Below are positions 7,085 to 11,812 of a stretch of DNA of 11,812 nt, piece by piece. The stretch is from the NCBI GenBank assembly GCA_934661135.1, contig CAKUJA010000066.1:1-11812 (forward strand), read 5' to 3'. The translations under genes and the position numbers were made by a program. Below the pieces are notes generated by a model. The model saw only the letters and a program-made list of their open reading frames with translations, was not told the DNA's origin and ran no database searches. Origin of the DNA: an uncultured Oscillospiraceae bacterium. GTDB lineage: Bacteria > Bacillota > Clostridia > Oscillospirales > Oscillospiraceae. Each line of letters opens with the position of its first letter. Position 1 is the stretch's first letter.

Positions 7085-7657
7085 ATGGAACTGTCTTCCG
7101 TCAAACGTGCGTGTATCTGCGCGCTCTGCACGGCGCTGTGCTATGTGCTGCCGCTGGCGTTTCACGCGCTCGGTGCGGGAAGCACGCTTTTGCCGATGCA
7201 TCTTCCGGTTTTGCTGTGCGGCCTGATCTGCGGCGCGGGGTACGGCGCGTTCTGCGGTATAGCCGGTCCGGTCGTTTCGTGCGTGCTGTCCGGTATGCCG
7301 ACGGCGCTGCAGCTTGCGTCCATGGCACCGGAGCTGTGCGCCTACGGACTGTTGTGCGGGCTGCTTTACCGGCACATCCGTACCGGGAAGATCTATCCGG
7401 ATCTGTACTGCGCCATGCTTCCGGCCATGCTGCTCGGCAGAGTGCTCGGCGGTCTTTGCAAAATGCTGGTTTACCTTGCAACGGCAAGAGACGGCTTTAC
7501 CGTGACAGTATGGCTTACGACTTATTTCGTGCAGACACTTCCGGGAACCGTTTTGCAGCTGCTTGTCATTCCAACGATCGTGTTTGCGCTGACGCGCGCC
7601 GGTCTGATCCCGGCGAGATACCCAAGACAAAAAAGAACAGGAGAACCAACACCATGA
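7085..7657 (+). CDS. ECF transporter S component (substrate unknown)
   Basis: A 190-residue hydrophobic protein with about five to six membrane helices (roughly 8-28, 38-66, 75-95, 108-132, 142-170). The segment LPMHLPVLLCGLICGAGYGAFCGIAGPVVS (36-65) followed by LSGMP and the PELCAYGLLCGLLY helix is typical of the substrate-binding S components of energy-coupling factor transporters (the family once called DUF3816). These bind a vitamin or small precursor in the membrane and share EcfA/EcfT modules, which are not encoded here, so it would be a group II system. ATG 7085 is chosen over an in-frame start at 7037, which lies upstream of the predicted transcription start; GGGGTG lies just before 7085. 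The stop overlaps the next start as ATGA. Substrate cannot be told from sequence. Confidence 0.85.
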   Translation: MELSSVKRACICALCTALCYVLPLAFHALGAGSTLLPMHLPVLLCGLICGAGYGAFCGIAGPVVSCVLSGMPTALQLASMAPELCAYGLLCGLLYRHIRTGKIYPDLYCAMLPAMLLGRVLGGLCKMLVYLATARDGFTVTVWLTTYFVQTLPGTVLQLLVIPTIVFALTRAGLIPARYPRQKRTGEPTP

Positions 7658-8238
7658 ATAAAGCTGATGTGATCGCTTTTTTTGACCGCTGCGCCCCGGA
7701 GTGGGATGCCGATATGATCCGTAACGAGCCTGTTATTCAGACGATCCTGGACAATGCCGGCGTCTGCGCCGGAATCGACGTGCTGGACGTTGCCTGTGGA
7801 ACGGGCGTGCTGATCCCGGATTATCTGAAGCGATCGGTCCGCAGTGTGACCGGCATTGATATTTCGCCGGAAATGATCCGCATTGCAAAGAAGAAATTTC
7901 CGCAGGAATCTGTGAAGCTGATCTGCGGCGATGTGGAGTCGGTACAGCTTAACAGGCAGTTCGACTGCGTCATGGTCTATAATGCGTTCCCACACTTCCC
8001 TGATCCCAAGGCGCTGATCGACCGTCTGGCTGAACTCGTACAGTCCGGCGGTAGGCTCAGCATTGCGCACGGAATGAGCCGCGCCATGCTGACACGCCAC
8101 CATTCCGGTAGTGCCAGCCGCGTGTCCATCGAGCTGCCGGAGGCTGAAACCGTCGCGCAGATGATGGATGGTGTCTTTCATGTTGATATTGTCATTTCCG
8201 ACGACAGGATGTATCAGGTCTGCGGTGTCAAAAAATAA
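7654..8238 (+). CDS. Class I SAM-dependent methyltransferase
   Basis: A 194-residue cytoplasmic protein. Motif I VLDVACGTG (43-51) is the SAM-binding loop, VTGIDISPEMIRIAKKKF (65-82) carries the acidic residue for the ribose, and CGDVES (91-96) the adenine-contact acidic residue. FDCVMVYNAFPHFPDP (103-118) is motif II and its following loop, and VQSGGRLSIAH (129-139) is motif III. HHSGSASR (149-156) may be part of the acceptor site. The acceptor is unknown. AGGAGA lies about a dozen bases before ATG 7654, and the start overlaps the ECF-S stop by four bases (ATGA), so the two are translationally coupled. A shared pathway, such as modification of the imported compound, is an inference. A terminator follows. 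Confidence 0.88.
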   Translation: MNKADVIAFFDRCAPEWDADMIRNEPVIQTILDNAGVCAGIDVLDVACGTGVLIPDYLKRSVRSVTGIDISPEMIRIAKKKFPQESVKLICGDVESVQLNRQFDCVMVYNAFPHFPDPKALIDRLAELVQSGGRLSIAHGMSRAMLTRHHSGSASRVSIELPEAETVAQMMDGVFHVDIVISDDRMYQVCGVKK

Positions 8239-8247
8239 GTCTTTTTA

Positions 8248-8294
8248 AAGTGTAAATGCCCGATGCTGTTCACTTGCATCGGGCATTTATACTT
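8248..8294. terminator. Bidirectional terminator between convergent genes
   Basis: Bases 8248-8266 pair with 8276-8294 in a 19-bp stem (one G-T pair) around a nine-base loop. Ts follow on both sides: TTTAT...TTTCTTTTT on the plus strand and, on the minus strand, TTTAAAAAG at the far end. The stem overlaps the stop codon (8293-8295) of the minus-strand membrane gene and sits about ten bases after the methyltransferase stop, so it serves both. Confidence 0.9.
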
Positions 8295-8607
8295 ATTTCT
8301 TTTTCAGCAGCGACGCCTTTACAGCGCCTTTCGGGTCTTTGATAAGCAGGATCACAAGCCAGATGATGAGTCCCAACGCAACCACGGACAAACCGAGATA
8401 AAAGTCGTTGAGCATATCGATCGGTTCCGGCGTGAAGAACGCCTCATGCAGCTCGGCGTATTCAAAGATCGCGTCCGCCAGCCACATGAGCGACGCACCC
8501 CAGTACATGAGACTCAGTGTACCGAGCCGCATGGTGTTGTCCGGCGCGTGCTTGTACCATAAAATCGAGCAGATGATCGCCGCAAACACACAGGTCAGAA
8601 GTGTCAT
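8293..8607 (-). CDS. Small three-helix membrane protein, unknown function
   Basis: A 104-residue protein, not recognised. Three hydrophobic segments (about 2-18, 29-46 and 70-90) give a small multi-pass membrane protein with a basic cytoplasmic tail (KDPKGAVKASLLKKK). Between helices two and three lies an acidic/aromatic loop (DAIFEYAELHEAFFTPEPIDM). The start ATG at 8607 has an excellent GGAGGAG site, located in the 12-base gap after the upstream gene, so the two form a two-gene operon. Its stop codon lies within the shared terminator stem. No catalytic motif is visible. Confidence 0.8.
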   Translation of the reverse strand: MTLLTCVFAAIICSILWYKHAPDNTMRLGTLSLMYWGASLMWLADAIFEYAELHEAFFTPEPIDMLNDFYLGLSVVALGLIIWLVILLIKDPKGAVKASLLKKK

Positions 8608-8619
8608 TGCATCTCCTCC

Positions 8620-8988
8620 TTATCGAACGGCAGGTGTCACGCCGGACTCGCGCTTGACGATCTTATCCGCGGCGAGCGCAATGCAGCCCCACGCAGCCGT
8701 GACCAGAAGTGCCATCGTCACGCCGACGGTCGCCATCTCGTGCAGCATAACTGCCGCATCCTCCGGATTTGCCGCAGCCGTCAAAAACGGGAACCAGGGT
8801 ACAACTTCGCCATGCCAGACATGCTCATACGCCAGCAGCGCTGCGCCGCCCCAGAGCATATTTTTGAGCCACTTGAGCTTGCGGGAGAATGGGATCTTGC
8901 CCTCCGCCACGACCTCATTCTTCTTTTCTACCTTGGAAACCACACCCGTGACGATGGCTTCCGCAGTCGGAACCAGGAAACATGCCAT
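8620..8988 (-). CDS. Small membrane protein with HxxH-type histidines, unknown function
   Basis: A 122-residue protein. The open frame extends upstream to 9087, but the real start is ATG 8988, which has GGAGG about eight bases upstream; a longer form would begin upstream of the predicted transcription start at about 9034. Residues 1-20 are hydrophobic (MACFLVPTAEAIVTGVVSKV), followed by a charged stretch (21-42), hydrophobic segments about 44-55 and 60-72, and a final helix 87-107. Conserved-looking residues include RKLKWLKNMLWGG (36-48), EHVWH (55-59), PWFPF and HEM (83-85). The histidines could bind metal, but this is speculation. First gene of a pair with the three-helix protein. It is driven by the palindrome promoter at 9041-9084, possibly also by 9136-9179. 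Family not recognised. Confidence 0.8.
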   Translation of the reverse strand: MACFLVPTAEAIVTGVVSKVEKKNEVVAEGKIPFSRKLKWLKNMLWGGAALLAYEHVWHGEVVPWFPFLTAAANPEDAAVMLHEMATVGVTMALLVTAAWGCIALAADKIVKRESGVTPAVR

Positions 8989-9040
8989 TGTTTGTTCCTC
9001 CTTTTTCTTTGGCGATTTTCGCCGTTTCAGGATACCATCC

Positions 9041-9084
9041 AGTGTAGCGCGACGCATCGGAAAGAAAAAGCTCCCGGGGAGGTT
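9041..9084 (-). promoter_or_regulatory. Promoter with GC palindrome for the small membrane pair
   Basis: Minus strand: palindrome 9068-9084 with edge GGGAGCTT, exactly 21 bases (9047-9067), then TACACT (9041-9046) preceded by GC. The -35 at a 17-base spacer would be TTTTTC. The start is predicted near 9034, a leader of about 45 bases before ATG 8988. In the plus direction the expected -10 position reads ACTGTA, so only the minus direction is supported. Confidence 0.65.
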
Positions 9085-9135
9085 CAAGTCAAAATGATTG
9101 TAGAAACTGTAAAACTTGCAGCCTTTATATTGTGC

Positions 9136-9179
9136 ATTTTAGAGAAATATGACGCGATACGGAACCCCGTGGGGAGGTT
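9136..9179 (-). promoter_or_regulatory. Second minus-strand palindrome promoter upstream of the small membrane pair
   Basis: Minus strand: palindrome AACCCCGTGGGGAGGTT (plus-strand sequence, 9163-9179) with edge GGGGTT, exactly 21 bases (9142-9162), then TAAAAT (9136-9141). The -35 would be TTCCGT. Its transcript would start near 9129 and read through the promoter at 9041-9084, giving a tandem arrangement. No open frame with a ribosome binding site lies between the two. Confidence 0.55.
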
Positions 9180-9214
9180 CAGTTTTTTGAAAAACAGTGC
9201 GTTTTTCCGCGCAA

Positions 9215-9230
9215 AACCCCATGTGGGGAT
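9215..9230. repeat. Degenerate copy of the GC palindrome
   Basis: CCCC (9217-9220) and GGGG (9225-9228) flank ATGT. The outer AAsC/GsTT arms are only half kept. At the expected distance no good -10 is present. On the plus strand TACAAA (9251-9256) is one to two bases too close; the minus strand has none. It lies 46 bases upstream of the intact palindrome of the His-rich gene and could be an auxiliary site. Confidence 0.4.
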
Positions 9231-9260
9231 ATGAAAACACGCGATGTGCGTACAAAAAAC

Positions 9261-9304
9261 ATCCCCCGGGGGAGCTTCCGAATGGGCTTGCAGTCTGCTA
9301 CAAT
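9261..9304 (+). promoter_or_regulatory. Promoter with GC palindrome for the His-rich protein gene
   Basis: Palindrome 9261-9277 ending GGGGGAGCTT, exactly 21 bases (9278-9298), then TACAAT (9299-9304) preceded by TGC, an extended -10. The -35 at a 17-base spacer would be TTCCGA. The start is predicted near 9311, leaving a leader of about 108 bases that contains the hairpin at 9344-9392. Confidence 0.68.
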
Positions 9305-9343
9305 ACAGCCATCGGTTAATACGCTCAACCCAATCCAATCCTA

Positions 9344-9392
9344 AAACAAAAGCGCGGCGTTTCTTGGGGAAGAAAACGCCGTGTTTTTGTTT
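9344..9392 (+). terminator. Leader hairpin of the His-rich gene: attenuator or terminator candidate
   Basis: Bases 9344-9365 pair with 9370-9392 in a stem of about 22 bp with two G-T pairs, one bulged A (9376) and a GGGG loop. Its 3' arm ends GTGTTTTTGTTT, so it resembles an intrinsic terminator on the plus strand, and by symmetry on the minus strand. It lies between the predicted promoter and the ribosome binding site of the His-rich gene. It may attenuate that gene, end a short RNA of about 80 bases, or stop transcripts coming the other way. No competing antiterminator was identified. Confidence 0.6.
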
Positions 9393-9418
9393 GGAACTGA
9401 ACATCAGGAGGAAACGCC

Positions 9419-9712
9419 ATGCATCTGGAACACGAACACGATTGCGGTCATACCCATGACCATCCGCACACCCACGAGCCGGAACACGCCCATGACCATT
9501 CGCACACAGCCGCGCCGCGCGATGAGCTGATTGCTCTGATGCGCTACATGGTCGGCCACAATGTTTCGCACACCAACGAACTCAAAGAGCTGGCACACAA
9601 GCTCGCCCATACCGGCGACAGCGAAGCCTGCGCGCAAATACTCGACGCAGTCCAGGATTACGAAACCGGCAATCAGAAGCTCGCAGCAAGTCTGGATCAG
9701 CTTCAAAAGTAA
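9419..9712 (+). CDS. Small His-rich putative metal-binding protein
   Basis: A 97-residue cytoplasmic protein. The first 29 residues hold 12 histidines plus Asp, Glu and Cys9 in HxH spacing (H5-E-H7, H11-T-H13-D-H15-P-H17-T-H19, H23-A-H25-D-H27-S-H29), a clear transition-metal-binding tail of the kind that chelates Ni or Zn. Residues 34-97 are a compact helical domain: ELIALMRYMVGHNVSHTNELKELAHKLAH, with H47, H51, H60 and H64 on the helices, then a helical C-terminus (AQILDAV...NQKLAASLDQLQK). No signal peptide or membrane segment. AGGAGG lies eight bases before ATG 9419. Storage, chaperone or buffering of a metal is an inference; the metal is not determinable. Single-gene unit, preceded by the palindrome promoter and the leader hairpin. 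Confidence 0.85.
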   Translation: MHLEHEHDCGHTHDHPHTHEPEHAHDHSHTAAPRDELIALMRYMVGHNVSHTNELKELAHKLAHTGDSEACAQILDAVQDYETGNQKLAASLDQLQK

Positions 9713-9762
9713 CGATTTATGATGGAAACTGCCGCAAACGCCGTCGAGAAACAGCGTATATA

Positions 9763-10563
9763 TCAAACATCTGAAATGTCTTTCAGTGCATGATACACAT
9801 CCCGCCAGAGATGCAGGTCGCTGCCGGGATACCGGCTGCGCAGGTGCTCCAGTGCAGCTTTTCTTGCCTTGGTCACGCCGTCCGGTGAGAGCATTTCACG
9901 CAGGCCCAGCTCGTCCACAGACAGCTTTTCGTAGCCGAACACGCCGTAGGTATGACCGAGAATCGCGCGATCTTTTGCGCTGAGCGTGCGGAAAAGCTGC
10001 TCCAGTTCCTCCGTGCAGACCTGCCGGTAAACCGCCTGCTCCGGCGTGAGGGTGTGCTGGTCGAGCAGCAGCCATGCAAGCGGATCATCGTCCGTATCGG
10101 TATCTGAAAGCGCAGAGATAGAAAGCGGTTTCGTTTTACAGCCAATCAACTGTGCAGCCTTTTCAGCGGAAACGCCGAGTGTCTGTGCAACTTCATCCGG
10201 AGAAAACTTCTCCTCCATGTGCAGCCGCTGTGCCTGCTTGATCCGCTGCATTTCGTCCTTAGGCAGCACCGTCGCGCCGAGATTTGCCTCCAAATAACGA
10301 TACATTTTCCCACACAAAAACGGATGCAGATATGTAGTCAGTTTTCCACGTTCCTCGTCATACTCCCCGGTGGAAAGGCGTTCACAAAGCTCTAATGCAC
10401 CTTCGGCGCACAGTTCGTCCAGCATTTCTTTGTCAGCGCAGCCAAAGTTCTGTGCCGCGTCCCTTGCCACAGAAGCGATAAATCCCTGTATTTGCAGATA
10501 AAGCTGCTCAAAGGCTTCCGTGTCGCCGCTGAGATACTGCCGGTACAATTCTTCATTTGTCAT
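9763..10563 (-). CDS. Sigma-70-like RNA polymerase sigma factor
   Basis: A 266-residue protein. Residues 5-95 match sigma region 2: GDTEAFEQLYLQIQGFIASVA, then the region 2.3/2.4-like EYDEERGKLTTYLHPFLCGKMYRYLEAN (68-94). Residues about 99-140 resemble region 3, including the helix-turn-helix-like FSPDEVAQTLGVSAEKAAQLI (120-140). An acidic linker (SDTDTDDDP, 153-161) follows. Residues about 185-247 are region 4, with LSAKDRAILGHTYGVFGYEKLSVDELG and LSPDGVTKARKAALEHLRSRY as the DNA-binding helices. It is longer than a typical ECF sigma factor because of the region 3-like part, so it resembles the SigF/SigB group or the sigma-like regulators of accessory elements. Start: ATG 10563 with AAGGAGG. 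It follows the DUF6076-like gene by 27 bases and is co-transcribed. The target promoters are unknown. Confidence 0.85.
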   Translation of the reverse strand: MTNEELYRQYLSGDTEAFEQLYLQIQGFIASVARDAAQNFGCADKEMLDELCAEGALELCERLSTGEYDEERGKLTTYLHPFLCGKMYRYLEANLGATVLPKDEMQRIKQAQRLHMEEKFSPDEVAQTLGVSAEKAAQLIGCKTKPLSISALSDTDTDDDPLAWLLLDQHTLTPEQAVYRQVCTEELEQLFRTLSAKDRAILGHTYGVFGYEKLSVDELGLREMLSPDGVTKARKAALEHLRSRYPGSDLHLWRDVYHALKDISDV

Positions 10564-10590
10564 AGACTCTCGCCTCCTTGCAAAGCATTG

Positions 10591-11808
10591 TCAACGCTGT
10601 TTTCTTGGACGACCTACGGGCTTGCTTTTGCGCTGCACACCGCAGAGTGGATAGAGATTCCTGGTCGCCAGGGATTCGTTGAAGGCTTCATAAGGCATAC
10701 CGGGCTGCGTTCGCGCTTCGTGGTAAAGTTCTTCCGCCTTTGCGCGCAGGCACATCTGTTCCTCTGCCGTGATAATGCCGCGGGCTTTATCCTTGTCAAT
10801 GCGCTGATAGCAGCGGGAAAGCGCCTGCGTCAATGGACTGTCTGCTGCCGTTTCTTTGATGCCGCGTATCCGATAACCGAGCTGCGCACAGGAATAGCGT
10901 GGGTTATCCGGATTCGGCGAATCGCAGTATTTTGTATGATAGCCCTTTTGCAGCAGAAAGAGCCTGCCGCATAGTTCGCACTTCCGAATCAGATGCCCGG
11001 CTTCCAGCCCTTTATAGAAATCCAGCTTCAAAAGCGTTTGCAAATGCTCCGTTTCGTAATACTCAAAAATCCTGAACTGCCCCGAATCCGGTGCTGTTTC
11101 CCGCGGCACGAGATGGATTCTGACGTCATCAAAGAGCGTATAATTTCCGGTACCTTCTATCGGATTGGCGATCCACTTGTGCCGGAATTCCGGAAAGAGA
11201 AAACCGTTCAAGGCAGCGATATATTGGTTCGGTGACAGATGTTCAAGCCCGGAAAGTGACTCTCGAATAAACGCGCGCAGCGTCTGACAGACGGAAACGA
11301 CATCTTCCAGTAGCTGCGCATAATTCATACAATAGGCTTTATAGAACTGCCACTTCAGATCTAACGGCACAGGCGCGATCAGCAGCGCCGGGGGTTTTGC
11401 CTCCGGCTTTGGCGGAATGGGCGGATATAAGTTCAAATACCATTCCCGCTGTTCTTCACTCAATTCCTCCGGGTTCTTGATCCTGCCGTATTTTTTCGGA
11501 TTTTCCAAGTAGTCTTCATATGCACAGATCTGACGCAAAATCTCGCGGTCGTGCGCATCCATTTCAAGTGGATCGCCCTCTGCAACCGGCATTTCTGTGA
11601 GCTGCTTTGCCTCTGCCAGAATGTATGCGTCCGTCTGAATCAAGCGAAAAATATGATGATGACAGAGCGCTTCATTCAGCCGGAGCATCTGCTCATTTGC
11701 CCGATGCCAGTCGGTCAGCTTGTGTGTTTTTTCATAAAGCGCCATACCTTCTATCGCCGCTTTCAAGCGGCTGTCAAGCGCTTGATATTCCGCTGGCGTG
11801 ATGTTCAA
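10591..11808 (-). CDS. DUF6076-like protein with four-cysteine cluster and AT-hook-like tail (5' end uncertain)
   Basis: At least 405 residues. The first codon in view is TTG at 11808, only four bases from the window edge and without a visible ribosome binding site, so the gene may continue beyond the window. The N-terminal half is helical and acidic, with a Pro-rich stretch (YPPIPPKPEAKPP, 128-140). Cys277, Cys280, Cys295 and Cys307 (C-x2-C-x14-C-x11-C, in RKCELCGRLFLLQKGYHTKYC and onward) look like a zinc-binding site of the kind seen in DUF6076 proteins of clostridia. The protein ends KSKPVGRPRKQR, whose GRPRK core is an AT-hook-like minor-groove binding motif. This points to a DNA- or RNA-binding role, perhaps regulatory together with the downstream sigma-like factor. 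DUF6076 membership is from memory of its cysteine pattern; function unknown. Confidence 0.75.
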   Translation of the reverse strand: MNITPAEYQALDSRLKAAIEGMALYEKTHKLTDWHRANEQMLRLNEALCHHHIFRLIQTDAYILAEAKQLTEMPVAEGDPLEMDAHDREILRQICAYEDYLENPKKYGRIKNPEELSEEQREWYLNLYPPIPPKPEAKPPALLIAPVPLDLKWQFYKAYCMNYAQLLEDVVSVCQTLRAFIRESLSGLEHLSPNQYIAALNGFLFPEFRHKWIANPIEGTGNYTLFDDVRIHLVPRETAPDSGQFRIFEYYETEHLQTLLKLDFYKGLEAGHLIRKCELCGRLFLLQKGYHTKYCDSPNPDNPRYSCAQLGYRIRGIKETAADSPLTQALSRCYQRIDKDKARGIITAEEQMCLRAKAEELYHEARTQPGMPYEAFNESLATRNLYPLCGVQRKSKPVGRPRKQR

Positions 11809-11812
11809 AACC

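Larger units (their letters stand above)
8989..9418. other. Gene-free 430-base regulatory region
   Basis: No convincing gene lies here. It contains, in order: the leader and promoter of the small membrane pair (minus, 9041-9084), a second minus-strand promoter of the same class (9136-9179), a degenerate GC palindrome (9215-9230), a plus-strand promoter (9261-9304) and a long hairpin (9344-9392) in the leader of the His-rich gene. A short A/T-rich inverted repeat near 9182-9195 has no obvious role. Open frames across the region are low quality and lack ribosome binding sites. Confidence 0.7.

Noticed and set aside
8989..9087. N-terminal extension of the 122-residue membrane protein to residue -33
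   Set aside because: The longer start lies upstream of the predicted transcription start and has no ribosome binding site, whereas ATG 8988 has GGAGG at the right distance.
9215..9256. Sixth promoter of the palindrome class
   Set aside because: The palindrome arms are incomplete and TACAAA is one to two bases too close. Kept only as a degenerate repeat.
9084..9404. 106-codon minus-strand frame in the intergenic region
   Set aside because: It covers promoters and the hairpin, lacks a ribosome binding site and has no family resemblance.
9713..9762. Terminator between the convergent His-rich and sigma-like genes
   Set aside because: No stable stem followed by a T tract is visible in these 50 bases.
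9404..9766. Minus-strand frame antisense to the His-rich gene
   Set aside because: The Val/Met-rich sequence is the antisense of His/Asp codons; no start signal, and the plus-strand gene has a strong AGGAGG site.
1..11812. CRISPR array, tRNA, rRNA, insertion sequence or transposon ends
   Set aside because: No regularly spaced repeats, no cloverleaf or rRNA-like stretches, and no transposase-like protein were seen. The recurring GC palindrome is promoter-linked and not at element ends.

Overview
The window looks like a chromosomal segment of a GC-rich Gram-positive gut-type clostridium, most likely Oscillospiraceae/Ruminococcaceae. The grounds are strong AGGAGG-type ribosome binding sites, a secreted protein with three C-terminal SLH domains, an InlB-repeat lipoprotein, an ECF-type vitamin transporter subunit and overall gene style. 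The genus is not determined.

Layout. 174-2207 (minus) is a secreted SLH-anchored protein with the 5'-nucleotidase fold whose N-terminal metallophosphatase metal ligands all appear to be lost. 2385-6963 (minus) is a four-gene operon: MoxR-type AAA+ ATPase, DUF58 protein, a TgpA-like membrane protein without a transglutaminase core, and a lipoprotein with two InlB-type repeats, closed by a clear terminator at 2332-2367. Divergently, 7085-8238 (plus) encodes an ECF transporter S component and a class I SAM methyltransferase overlapping by ATGA. A bidirectional terminator (8248-8294) separates these from two small membrane proteins of unknown function (8293-8988, minus). The 430-base gap 8989-9418 is dense with promoters and hairpins. 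9419-9712 (plus) is a small His-rich putative metal-binding protein. 9763-11808 (minus) pairs a sigma-70-like factor with a DUF6076-like protein that has a four-cysteine cluster and a C-terminal AT-hook-like tail. Its 5' end may lie outside the window.

The most striking signal is not a gene. A 17-bp GC palindrome (half-site roughly AAsCTCCCC / GGGGAGsTT) occurs at five intergenic places. For six promoter directions the near edge of the palindrome lies exactly 21 nt from a good -10 hexamer, so the palindrome centre falls at about -42, and the -35 hexamers are poor. One copy (7022-7038) serves two divergent promoters symmetrically. This is the geometry of a dimeric class II activator site (or of an unusual promoter class). 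It would place the SLH pseudo-enzyme, the MoxR operon, the ECF-S/methyltransferase pair, the small membrane pair and the His-rich protein in one regulon. The sigma-like/DUF6076 pair shows no such site. Intergenic G/C palindromes recall CsoR/RcnR-type metal-sensor operators, but the regulator is not in this window and its identity is unknown.

All calls come from reading the sequence; no database search was run.
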